A stretch of 8,949 nucleotides of DNA from Gammaproteobacteria bacterium (GTDB taxonomy: Bacteria; Pseudomonadota; Gammaproteobacteria; CAJXQU01), in assembly GCA_026984275.1 (NCBI GenBank), contig JALSSM010000357.1, forward strand, positions 1 to 8,949, read 5' to 3'. The translations under genes and the position numbers were made by a program. Below the pieces are notes generated by a model that saw nothing but the letters and a program-made list of their open reading frames with translations, was not told the DNA's origin and did no database searches. Shown in pieces: positions 1-6,718 of the stretch (the stretch's first letter is position 1; the number at the start of each line of letters is the position of its first letter).

Positions 1-72
1 TTCATCACTTATCTATCTTGTTTTTATGTTTTATTTCCAAATAATATAGTATTCAAAATCGGTTTTATTTGA
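1..72 (-). other. Downstream region of the ring-cleavage operon
   Basis: AT-rich 72 bp after the BenD-like stop. No hairpin terminator is visible. A minus-strand ATG at 5-3, preceded by weak purine sequence, could begin a further operon gene, but only five bases remain, so nothing can be said of it. Confidence 0.25.
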
Positions 73-858
73 TCAACCGATCCCGCCGCCAGCTACATAC
101 ATTGTCTGTCCTGTTATATAACTTGCCTCATCTGAAGCAAAGAATGTGATCGCAGCCGCAAGCTCTTCAGTTGTCCCATAACGTTTCATGGGTGTATCAC
201 GTAATGTCTGATCAATGACACCTTGCATTCCAGCATTATCTTGCTTTGTAAGAGAGTCGGTATTTCTGGGGATTTCACGTTCGCCAATATCAACACCACC
301 CGGTGCAACACAATTCACACGGATCCCCTGCTCTGCCAGCTCCATAGCCATACAAGTGGTGATCGCTTCTACACCACCCTTTGCAGCAGAATAAGGCACA
401 CGATTAATTCCACGAGTGGCAACCGAACCGATGTTAACAATGGAGCCCTTATTTTTTTTCATCATATAAGGCAAAACCGAATGACAGCACCAGAGTGTTG
501 GCCATAACGATCGATTGATCTCTTTTTCAATTTGTTCAGGTGTGTATTGCCAGAAAGGTTTGGACCAGATAGTACCGCCAACATTGTGTATAGAGATATC
601 GATGCGTTTATGCTTTTCGAAAGTGTCTGACATTAACTGCTCCGCACCTTCTCGCGTCTCAAGATCAACAATTGAAATGGATGCCTTGCCACCCATTTTA
701 ATGATTCCTTCTTGTGTCTTGATCACCTGTTTTTCTGCTCGATCAGCAAGGACAACATTTGCTCCTTCCGCAGCAAAGCGCTGGGCACAAGCACGTCCTA
801 TCCCTTGTGCTGCGCCTGTAACAATGACAACCTTTTCAGCAAATCGCTGCGCCAACAT
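73..858 (-). CDS. benD: BenD/XylL-type cis-diol dehydrogenase (SDR family)
   Basis: Short-chain dehydrogenase, 261 aa from the chosen start, close to the usual BenD/XylL length. Visible are the NAD-binding motif TGAAQGIG (about 14-21), the HNVGG motif (N92) and the catalytic S145, Y156 and K160 (YSAAK). Stretches such as RSLWPTLWCC, ATRGI and IPRN, and the C-terminal SYITG and VAGG motifs, match BenD/XylL as I remember them. Those enzymes oxidise 1,2-dihydroxycyclohexadiene-1-carboxylate, with loss of CO2, to catechol. A p-cumate-type (CmtB-like) substrate is possible. The frame stays open back to 912, but AGAGGAG just before two adjacent ATGs (861 and 858) supports the second ATG. That ribosome site overlaps the stop codon of the ring-cleavage gene, so translation is probably coupled. 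The matching ring-hydroxylating dioxygenase is not in the window. Confidence 0.9.
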   Translation of the reverse strand: MLAQRFAEKVVIVTGAAQGIGRACAQRFAAEGANVVLADRAEKQVIKTQEGIIKMGGKASISIVDLETREGAEQLMSDTFEKHKRIDISIHNVGGTIWSKPFWQYTPEQIEKEINRSLWPTLWCCHSVLPYMMKKNKGSIVNIGSVATRGINRVPYSAAKGGVEAITTCMAMELAEQGIRVNCVAPGGVDIGEREIPRNTDSLTKQDNAGMQGVIDQTLRDTPMKRYGTTEELAAAITFFASDEASYITGQTMYVAGGGIG

Positions 859-869
859 CATGACTCCTC

Positions 870-1700
870 TTAAGCGGCTGTCAATTCCATAATCCCACAA
901 CCGCAGATCCATTCTGGAATTGCTTCATAACAGATCATTTCTGCACCTGCTGCCTGTGTTGCTGCCATGGCCACGATCCAGTTACGCAGTTCAAAAGCAC
1001 CATTGCCAGCAGTTTCCAGAACATACTCATCCGTCATATCGACTAATGCCTGAATATTGCCATTTTTCACGTAATCCAAAACCATCTGATCGAATTCCAC
1101 ATTGACATAGCCCATTTCTTTGGTACCGACAAAATGACTGATCCCTCCAGTACCGAGTATTGCAACACGCTCCTTGCTGTCCCAGGATTTAATGGCATTA
1201 CCGATCATCGTACCCAATTCCTTTGCTCTTTTTTTTCTTAACAGTGGAGTTACACCAGATGCCGTATAGATGGGGATAGCTTTCATTCCTGTTTCTTTGG
1301 GTTTAACCGACATATGAATCGGGATCATTGTCCCATGTTCAAGTGTCATTGTTTTTGCTACTGCCCAATCAAAACCATTATCGAAACCTGTATTCATGAT
1401 GTGGGTTGCGAGTTCAACGTTATTTTCAAACTGATATCTTTCAATCCCCAACCAGGGTTCTTCGGGACCTTCGAGATCACCAATTCCAATCAGGAACTGA
1501 GGCAAGCAATGAGGTCCGAACATACTGAAGTGATCATCGCCAATAACTATAACTGTATCAACCTTTTGATCAACTAGACGCTGATGGACTTCTTCCATTC
1601 CTTTAAACAGCACTTCTGCTTTTTCCTGTTCATTTATTTTTGGGTTTGCAGACATCAATGGATCGTGTGGCATAACAAAACCTGTTACTAGTTCAGCCAT
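870..1700 (-). CDS. LigB-type class III extradiol dioxygenase, catalytic subunit
   Basis: 276 aa, LigB family (non-haem Fe(II) extradiol ring cleavage). Residues expected for iron binding and catalysis in protocatechuate 4,5-dioxygenase LigB are all in place: H12 (VMPH), H57 (GDDH), E237 (AFELRNW) and H189 (TGGISH). H122 in a LEHG motif matches LigB's DHG. The enzyme opens a catechol-type ring next to the hydroxyl pair in the cytoplasm. Overall similarity to true LigB looks moderate, so the substrate cannot be called; a BenD-like neighbour suggests a catechol rather than protocatechuate. The frame extends to 1790, but AGGAGA seven bases before the ATG at 1700 and the typical MAELVTGFV opening fix the start. 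The small-subunit gene lies just upstream. Confidence 0.88.
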   Translation of the reverse strand: MAELVTGFVMPHDPLMSANPKINEQEKAEVLFKGMEEVHQRLVDQKVDTVIVIGDDHFSMFGPHCLPQFLIGIGDLEGPEEPWLGIERYQFENNVELATHIMNTGFDNGFDWAVAKTMTLEHGTMIPIHMSVKPKETGMKAIPIYTASGVTPLLRKKRAKELGTMIGNAIKSWDSKERVAILGTGGISHFVGTKEMGYVNVEFDQMVLDYVKNGNIQALVDMTDEYVLETAGNGAFELRNWIVAMAATQAAGAEMICYEAIPEWICGCGIMELTAA

Positions 1701-1758
1701 TGTATTTCTCCTGATTTTTTTATTTGCCGTTAATTTTACGAATTTCTCTGTTATATTT

Positions 1759-2043
1759 TTATGCGGGGGGACCTTTAATCTCACCCCCACTCAATTGCTC
1801 AAGATAACCGAATGGCATGGTTTCAGGACCTTTAATAATCGGCCATACCATCATGGCAAGTAATGGACTAGCTCCTTGCTCTGTCAGTGACTTTACATCC
1901 ATTTCCAGAATTTTCTTTTTTTCATCTTCTGTGAGGTTATAACGAGAAAAAAAAATGTCAGGTTCCTGCATCATCGCAGGTACATTTTTTTCTGGATCAT
2001 GCCCAATTTCCCATAAAACCTTTTCAACAGCATGCGTACTCAT
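1759..2043 (-). CDS. LigA-type small subunit of extradiol dioxygenase
   Basis: 94 aa, matching the LigA (protocatechuate 4,5-dioxygenase alpha subunit) domain family: a small helical protein that caps the active site of LigB. Recognisable parts are a FFSRYNLTEDEKKKIL helix near residues 31-46, where family members carry a similar F-x-x-x-Y-x-L-T/S-x-E-E pattern, and an acidic/hydrophobic stretch followed by a G-x-x-P/L-x-L-x-M segment (QGASPLLAMM). Start at 2043 is supported by AAGGAG seven bases upstream. It stops 58 bp before the catalytic subunit start and is surely co-transcribed with it. Separate LigA and LigB polypeptides, rather than a fused chain as in gallate dioxygenases, agree with the protocatechuate 4,5-dioxygenase and CarBaBb layouts. 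A run of nine identical bases (1947-1955) lies inside the gene. Confidence 0.85.
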   Translation of the reverse strand: MSTHAVEKVLWEIGHDPEKNVPAMMQEPDIFFSRYNLTEDEKKKILEMDVKSLTEQGASPLLAMMVWPIIKGPETMPFGYLEQLSGGEIKGPPA

Positions 2044-2096
2044 TACTCATCTCCTTACATTTATATTTGATTTCTTGTCTTCTAATTTTCTGTTTA

Positions 2097-2498
2097 TTAA
2101 TTCAAAGGTAATCCACCCATATCCAACCACATTTGTAGATCCCAATACTCACGCCAATGACTGATCTTGCCATTTTCATTAAATTCAAAGATCCCCAGTA
2201 CAGGTAATTCGTCAATTCTGCCTTCTTCCCAGACGAAGCTATCGACACGTTCTGTCACTACCCGCTGGTCATCGGTAACAATATTCAAAATATCAAATTT
2301 GGCAGATTTAGTGACTTCAAAAAAACCACCGATGAAAGCACGAATTTCATCGTGTCCTCTTAGGGTTGCCAGCGGAAGGTTGTTGTAGACAGCATCCTCA
2401 CTCATCATGCTCATAATTGCCTCAAGGTCGATTCGATCCCAGGCTGCACAAAATTCTCGCACTATTTCTATCAAAGTCTGTTGCTGGGGATTTGTCAT
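2097..2498 (-). CDS. Limonene-1,2-epoxide hydrolase-like protein (SnoaL/NTF2 fold)
   Basis: 133 aa. Fold family is the cone-shaped SnoaL/NTF2 group, and within it the limonene-epoxide hydrolase (LEH) branch. The five polar residues of the LEH active site can be placed: Y38 and N40 (YNNLPL), R84 and D86 (VTERVDSF), and D120 (HWREYWDL). Their order and local context match Rhodococcus LEH (Y53, N55, R99, D101, D132) as I remember it. Hence a real hydrolase that adds water to an epoxide in one step is plausible; a non-enzymatic or isomerase-type SnoaL protein is the alternative. It is the first gene of the operon with the ring-cleavage dioxygenase. GGAGAA eight bases before the ATG supports the start. 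An aromatic pathway has no obvious need for this enzyme. Confidence 0.8.
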   Translation of the reverse strand: MTNPQQQTLIEIVREFCAAWDRIDLEAIMSMMSEDAVYNNLPLATLRGHDEIRAFIGGFFEVTKSAKFDILNIVTDDQRVVTERVDSFVWEEGRIDELPVLGIFEFNENGKISHWREYWDLQMWLDMGGLPLN

Positions 2499-2532
2499 AA
2501 TTAGTTCTCCGGATTACTCTACCTGGTAATTC

Positions 2533-2548
2533 TAAGTTATCTGACTAA
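2533..2548. promoter_or_regulatory. Candidate operator, imperfect copy of the xylM-promoter palindrome
   Basis: TAAGTTA, TC, TGACTAA. Left arm is identical to the arm of the perfect palindrome at 4176-4191 and the right arm matches its complement at 5 of 7 positions. It lies directly downstream of the -10 box of the minus-strand promoter, over the expected start point, which is where a repressor would act. The identity of the regulator is unknown. Confidence 0.45.
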
Positions 2549-2578
2549 ATAATACACCTTTTAAAGATTGGATAGCAA
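2549..2578 (-). promoter_or_regulatory. Sigma-70-like promoter of the epoxide hydrolase-ligAB-benD operon
   Basis: Read on the minus strand: -35 TTGCTA (2578-2573), 18-bp spacer, -10 TATTAT (2554-2549). Four of six and five of six bases match consensus. Transcription would start near 2542, leaving a leader of about 45 bases before the ATG at 2498. Confidence 0.5.
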
Positions 2579-2729
2579 TCGACTTTGGGAGGACACCCGG
2601 AAAGTAAGAAGATTGACTACGACCATGCCAGGGGTTCAGAAAGACAGAAAATTGTTGTATCGCGTCTTGATCGGGAAATGAATATCACAAATCGTGAATG
2701 TATCTTTCCATATCACTTAACTTAGTCAA

Positions 2730-3665
2730 TCAACGCCAGTCATCGATCACAAAAGAATCCTCATGATGATATCCTTTATCATTGTTACGCATCATCGCAA
2801 CACCAAGAATGTCCGTCTTATAGTCTCTTTGCTTCATTAAATTATTGGCAGAAATACAGGCCAGATTAATACCAGCCTCAATCAACCCCACCTTCTGCGA
2901 CACCGCATAGTTCTCAACGGCAAGTAATAATTTATTGAAACGCGCTTCTACTTTACCCCCAGGAATAACAGCAGCAAATTTTACGTAGCATTTATTTCGT
3001 CCTGCTTCCGAGCCTTCTCCACAGTGACAAACTGCAAACCCGATTAATTCTCCATACTCGTAAAGTAAAACCGTATCGCCCAGTTTTTGGGCATTGACAG
3101 CATTAATTTCGAGGCCCAGATCAAGTCCCTCATAGATCTCATTTGTTAGTTCATGGCATTCTTTGAGAATAGCCGTCTGTTCCTCACCAGTCTGTTGAGA
3201 GAAAAGCAAAATATCCACAGGCATTTTTTCAGAAGGAACGTCTTTGATCATAATCGCTGTCAAAAAACGTGGCCAGAACCCAAGTTTCTGGTAGAGATGA
3301 ATATGTTTTGGGCTATGTGCAAAAGTGAAAAGCCCGGTGTGAGCAAGCCCCCATTCATCAAAACATTCGACAGCCTTTTTTAATAACAACTGTCCGGCAC
3401 CACTCTCCCAGTATTCTGGATGCACTGTCATCGGCCCGAAAAAACCTACTGATCCCCAGCGGGTAACGAAGTTTGAACCAATCAGTTGATCTCCATCTTT
3501 AATTGCAAAGGCTGTTGATGGGTTGGCATAATATCGCGTCGCTGCATACTCAATATCAGACCAGAAGCTTTCCGGATCCGGATCACCAAAAAAGGTTCCG
3601 AATGATAATGAAATAATCTTTTTTGCCACAAGCAGTTCATCCTGCTGCAATTTTTCTATTTTCAT
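2730..3665 (-). CDS. GNAT-like acetyltransferase, probably two tandem domains
   Basis: 311 aa. The N-terminal half (about 1-145) has the GNAT pattern: a beta strand with GFFGPMTVHPEY, then W-E-S-G-A-G-Q (about 86-92) as the acetyl-CoA pyrophosphate loop, then LYQKLGF (about 124-130), the usual late motif with the tyrosine acid. The C-terminal half shows a strand ending in GFAVCHCGEGSEAG and looks like a second, degenerate GNAT fold; this assignment is weaker. The substrate is unknown. Start: the frame reaches an ATG at 3680, but GGGAG lies inside that stretch, eight bases before the ATG at 3665, so the latter is chosen. It is followed by the promoter of the ring-cleavage operon, so it is probably its own transcription unit. 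Its catabolic role, if any, is not evident. Confidence 0.75.
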   Translation of the reverse strand: MKIEKLQQDELLVAKKIISLSFGTFFGDPDPESFWSDIEYAATRYYANPSTAFAIKDGDQLIGSNFVTRWGSVGFFGPMTVHPEYWESGAGQLLLKKAVECFDEWGLAHTGLFTFAHSPKHIHLYQKLGFWPRFLTAIMIKDVPSEKMPVDILLFSQQTGEEQTAILKECHELTNEIYEGLDLGLEINAVNAQKLGDTVLLYEYGELIGFAVCHCGEGSEAGRNKCYVKFAAVIPGGKVEARFNKLLLAVENYAVSQKVGLIEAGINLACISANNLMKQRDYKTDILGVAMMRNNDKGYHHEDSFVIDDWR

Positions 3666-4096
3666 TTGATAATCTCCCATACTCTATCGCTCGTTTGCTT
3701 TGGTTTGGAAAAAACTTTTTATAGTTCAATATCGATAAGATTATTATTCATAATGATCCTGATAACAGACTATACTTAAGCTGTCGAAATAGATATTAAT
3801 TCTCAAAGTTTGTCTTCACCCGTTAAAAGCAGGCAAGTCCAGCATCATGTTTTTGTCTGATTCAAAGAGAATATCACCAAGAGAAAATTAACAAAATCAT
3901 ACAGTTAATAAAAAACCTAAAAAAATCCAGGAGATACGACAAGTTATGCAGATCTATCTAATCTCATCGGAAAATAGTTGATGACAGTTTTCAAGTGAAT
4001 ATCTACATGGTTGTTACTTCTGTGAGAAAATGGACAATTATATTCAAGTCCCTGATCATCAATATTTTTTGAATGGCCGCTAAAAGCCTGTCATTG

Positions 4097-4117
4097 AAAA
4101 AAGTTTGGAACTTTTTT
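4097..4117. repeat. Perfect inverted repeat upstream of the xylM promoter
   Basis: Arms AAAAAAGTT (4097-4105) and AACTTTTTT (4109-4117) separated by TGG. The nine-base arms are exact. The core AAGTT...AACTT resembles the palindrome at 4176-4191, with a three-base rather than four-base centre. As RNA it would make only a weak A-U hairpin, so a protein-binding site is likelier than a terminator. Confidence 0.5.
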
Positions 4118-4150
4118 AAGGCATGTAAATGATTTTTACCGTCTAATTTG

Positions 4151-4179
4151 TTTACAATCATCTGATAAATAGGTATAAG
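4151..4179 (+). promoter_or_regulatory. Sigma-70 promoter of xylMA
   Basis: -35 TTTACA (4151-4156), exactly 17 bp, -10 TATAAG (4174-4179). Each hexamer matches consensus in five of six positions. The start point would fall near 4186, giving a short leader of about 22 bases. A short leader and weak ribosome site (GGG at 4197-4199) precede the ATG at 4208. Confidence 0.65.
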
Positions 4180-4191
4180 TTAGGTAACTTA
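4176..4191. promoter_or_regulatory. Perfect palindromic operator candidate at the xylM promoter
   Basis: TAAGTTA, GG, TAACTTA: exact seven-base arms around a two-base centre. It covers most of the -10 box and the expected transcription start, a classic repressor position. A degenerate copy occupies the equivalent place at the ring-cleavage operon (2533-2548). Confidence 0.6.
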
Positions 4192-4207
4192 TTAATGGGT
4201 TTGGCAT

Positions 4208-5299
4208 ATGGATTACTTACGTTATTACCTGGGTGCTGGAATTGTCTGTGCAGGTATCGCTGGCTTTTCTTTAGGTGGGTATTGGGTCTGGTCAGGTTTT
4301 GCTACTTATCTCATTTTATTGTTAATCGATCTGGTTTTAAAACCAGACCTCAGACCACGTCAGATCAACATGCCGTGGCTGGCTGATATACCCCTTTACC
4401 TCCATTTATTTTTAATGGTCGCACTCTATGGCGCTTTTTTTCATTGGGCATCTTTCGTGACTGAAAACGGTTCAATCCCAGTGATCAATATTATTGGTGC
4501 CGTTTTGTCCCTTGGCTGGTTAGGAGCTGTTCCAAACTTACCCATCAATCATGAATTAATGCACCGGCGAAATCCTCTTGCCAGAACTTTTGCAACTATT
4601 CTTGGTACTTTTTATATGGATCCAACACGAGATGTCGCACATGTCCATACACATCATATCCATCTTGGCACACCTAAAGATTCGGATACTGCAAGACGCG
4701 GCGAAACTATCTATACCTTTGCATTCAGAGCGACTATTGGCAGCTTTAAAGACTTTATCGAAATAGAAAAATCACTTTGTGAAAAAAAGAATCAAAGTTT
4801 TTTCTCACCAATAGGTCGTTTTTTCAGGGCCATTTTGCAAGTTTCTTTGTTAATTGGCTTGGCAGGTTGGTTTGGTGGTGCGATTGCCATACTGATCTCA
4901 ATCCTGGCCATCTTCACTGCGAAAATGTTTGTCGAAGCCTTTAACTATTTCCAACATTATGGTTTGGTGAGAGTTGAGGGAACACCATACGATTCCCAAC
5001 ATATCTGGAATCATTTAACCCCGATTAATCGAATGATCGCATTTGAAATCACCAATCATAATGATCATCATATGGATGCTTTTGCTCCTTATTACACACT
5101 ACAGCCACATCCTGCCGGGCCGCAGATGCCCAGTATTTTATTATGCTTTCTGGCGGGACTCGTGCCCCCCATCTGGTTCAAATATATTGCCAAACCACGA
5201 TTAAAGAATTGGGATTTTGAACATGCGACTAACGGTGAAAAAAAGCTGGCTCAAGAAGCCAATCGCAAAGCCGGCTGGCCTGACTGGATAAGTGAATAA
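4208..5299 (+). CDS. xylM: XylM-like membrane di-iron hydroxylase component
   Basis: 363 aa, near the length of XylM from the TOL plasmid and similar from the first residues (MDYLRYYL against MDTLRYYL as I remember it) to the C-terminal KAGWP. It belongs to the AlkB/XylM integral-membrane non-haem di-iron family. Histidine motifs are intact: HELMH (115-119), HVHTHH (145-150), FNYFQHYG (H250) and NHNDHH (283-288). Hydrophobic segments around 8-45, 62-80, 95-110, 207-240 and 307-325 anchor it in the inner membrane. It hydroxylates a ring methyl group (toluene, xylenes; p-cymene for the related CymAa), and TOL XylMA is also known to epoxidise styrene. The reductase gene follows after five bases. 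The exact substrate cannot be read from sequence. Confidence 0.93.
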   Translation: MDYLRYYLGAGIVCAGIAGFSLGGYWVWSGFATYLILLLIDLVLKPDLRPRQINMPWLADIPLYLHLFLMVALYGAFFHWASFVTENGSIPVINIIGAVLSLGWLGAVPNLPINHELMHRRNPLARTFATILGTFYMDPTRDVAHVHTHHIHLGTPKDSDTARRGETIYTFAFRATIGSFKDFIEIEKSLCEKKNQSFFSPIGRFFRAILQVSLLIGLAGWFGGAIAILISILAIFTAKMFVEAFNYFQHYGLVRVEGTPYDSQHIWNHLTPINRMIAFEITNHNDHHMDAFAPYYTLQPHPAGPQMPSILLCFLAGLVPPIWFKYIAKPRLKNWDFEHATNGEKKLAQEANRKAGWPDWISE

Positions 5300-5304
5300 T
5301 AAGT

Positions 5305-6378
5305 ATGAGAAAGTTCTTTGAAAAGTTTAAAAACCGTAATCAGCCAAACACCGCTAAAATAGAACCCACTGGTGATACCTTTGAAGTACCCAAAAATCAC
5401 ACGCTGTTACAGGCAGCAAAAGAACAAGGTCTCAACTTCCCGCATCACTGCACTGTCGGAGCCTGCGGAACTTGTCGCTGTAAACTACTGGAAGGTCATG
5501 TTAGCCCTATTCTTGATTTTTCTTACACATTAACGGAAGCAGAGATCAGTGACGGGTATATTCTCGCTTGCCAGACTTTGCTCAAAGAAGATGTTGTGAT
5601 TGAGCTGGATTTCAACGATCAGATACCAACACATCCCATCGAAAATTTTACTGGCAAAATTATTGCAACAAAAATGCTGACTCACGACATCATGGAAGTC
5701 AGCGTCGAACTTGATCGGCCAATCTCTTATACAGCAGGACAATTTGCCGATATCAAAATCGAAAGGTTTGGGCGCCACCGTAGTTACTCGTTTGCCAACG
5801 CACCAAAAACGTCAGGAACTTCTCAATTGAACTTTCATGTCAGAAAAATATCTGGTGGCAGTTACACTGAATGGTTATTTGAGCAGGATCGTAATGGAGA
5901 AACTTTTGAATTGCATGGACCCAATGGCGCTTTCTGGTTAAGACCTGGTGACACTCCTCTGCTTTTTATCGCGGGTGGCAGTGGCATGGCCCCGATCAAG
6001 GCAATTCTTGAAGATGCCTTGATCCAGGAGGTGAATCGTCCCGTAGTCTACTTGTTCGGTGCAAAAACCCAACACGATTTATATTGTCTTGAAGAAATGC
6101 AAACATTGAACGATAAATGGCCAAACTCATTTAAGTTTATTCCGATCCTTTCAGAAGAAGCGAAAGAATCAGACTGGTCCGGAAAACGCGGCCTGGTGAC
6201 GGATTTTCTTAATACAGAGATAACTAAATTCGATCTGAAAGATGCCCAGACCTATTTATGTGGCCCACCGGGAATGATAGATGCAGCATTGCTAAAATTA
6301 GAAAAGGCCAACGTAAGTATAGAGCAGATCCACTACGATAAATTTCTTGATTCAAGGCAATTAGAAGTTCAGATTTAA
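5305..6378 (+). CDS. xylA: XylA-like NADH:acceptor reductase (electron transfer component)
   Basis: 357 aa, about the length of TOL XylA. The domains are in the family order. An N-terminal plant-type 2Fe-2S ferredoxin has cysteines C49, C54, C57 and C89 (C-x4-C-x2-C ... C). An FAD-binding domain follows with RSYSFA (159-164). A C-terminal NAD domain has GGSGMAP (224-230) and YLCGPPGM (317-324). It passes electrons from NADH to the XylM di-iron centre at the membrane. The ATG lies five bases after the xylM stop. No strong Shine-Dalgarno is visible (GGATAAGTGAATAATAAGT precedes it), so translation probably depends on coupling to xylM. No clear terminator follows the stop codon. Confidence 0.93.
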   Translation: MRKFFEKFKNRNQPNTAKIEPTGDTFEVPKNHTLLQAAKEQGLNFPHHCTVGACGTCRCKLLEGHVSPILDFSYTLTEAEISDGYILACQTLLKEDVVIELDFNDQIPTHPIENFTGKIIATKMLTHDIMEVSVELDRPISYTAGQFADIKIERFGRHRSYSFANAPKTSGTSQLNFHVRKISGGSYTEWLFEQDRNGETFELHGPNGAFWLRPGDTPLLFIAGGSGMAPIKAILEDALIQEVNRPVVYLFGAKTQHDLYCLEEMQTLNDKWPNSFKFIPILSEEAKESDWSGKRGLVTDFLNTEITKFDLKDAQTYLCGPPGMIDAALLKLEKANVSIEQIHYDKFLDSRQLEVQI

Positions 6379-6401
6379 GCTGGGAAATAGAGAGTTTGGT
6401 T

Positions 6402-6718
6402 ATGAAAAAGCGGATCACAACACTCTTCATCCTACCTTTACTGTTCCTATTAATGAGCGCCGATGGCTCCTACCCCACCATTACATAACCGAAGGGGTAG
6501 ACGCCTATAACTGCGTCTTCGAACAAAAACAAATGTACAAAAAAGCGAACATTGAAATAAAGGGCTTTAAAATTTTTAAAACAGTAACCGAAAATGGGAA
6601 AAACTATGTTCCTAACATTCTTTCTGCTCGCGAGGACATGTTTCAATAAACAGGTGCTTGATGGGTACGAACTCTATACGCTGATAATAATAATGGCTAT
6701 TGGGAAATCTACTTTTAA
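6402..6718 (+). pseudogene. Frameshifted remnant of a small exported protein
   Basis: An ATG 24 bases after the xylA stop opens a 28-codon frame with a clean signal-peptide look (MKKRITTLFILPLLFLLMSA), ending at 6486-6488. Protein-like sequence then continues in another frame, from about 6473 to the stop at 6647: HHYITEGVDAYNCVFEQ, then KKANIEIKGFKIFKTV and GKNYVPNILSARED. Next comes VLDGYELY in a third frame, and finally ADNNNGYWEIYF, back in the second frame, to the stop at 6716-6718. Joined, these would give a secreted protein of about 105 residues. I do not recognise the family. Decay of a real gene is the simplest reading; sequencing indels in a metagenomic assembly are the alternative. 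It would have been the third gene of the xylMA unit. Confidence 0.45.

Larger units (their letters stand above)
3666..4207. other. Non-coding divergent intergenic region
   Basis: 542 bp between the leftward acetyltransferase gene and the rightward xylM-like gene, very AT-rich. It holds the xylM promoter and palindrome near its right end and a second palindrome at 4097-4117. For the leftward gene a weak promoter can be drawn (TCGACA at 3787-3782, 17 bp, TATCAG at 3764-3759, minus strand), with low confidence. I see no convincing gene in it; the remaining 300 bp around 3790-4090 show no clear structure. Confidence 0.6.

Noticed and set aside
223..892. Open frames on the plus strand opposite the BenD-like gene
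   Set aside because: Their products look like low-complexity antisense translations with no family features; the minus-strand dehydrogenase explains the region.
2582..2605. Interrupted stem ACTTTGGG ... CCC(GG)AAAGT behind the acetyltransferase gene as a terminator
   Set aside because: The stem has a bulge and no T-run follows on the minus strand, so it does not look like an intrinsic terminator.
4030..4083. A 17-codon frame MDNYIQVPDHQYFLNGR with protein-like codons reading in from upstream
   Set aside because: Too short, with a weak purine tract (GTGAGAAA) only three bases upstream and no recognisable family; it may be a remnant but cannot be supported.
4097..4117. A/T-rich hairpin read as an intrinsic terminator
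   Set aside because: Only one G-C pair in the stem, and no gene on either strand ends just before it.
4195..4386. Overlapping frame starting with ATGGGTTTG at the xylM start
   Set aside because: It runs in a different frame over the strongly conserved xylM N-terminus and has no recognisable content.
5530..5778. Minus-strand frame inside the xylA-like gene
   Set aside because: Antisense to conserved ferredoxin/FAD domain sequence; no ribosome site or family features.
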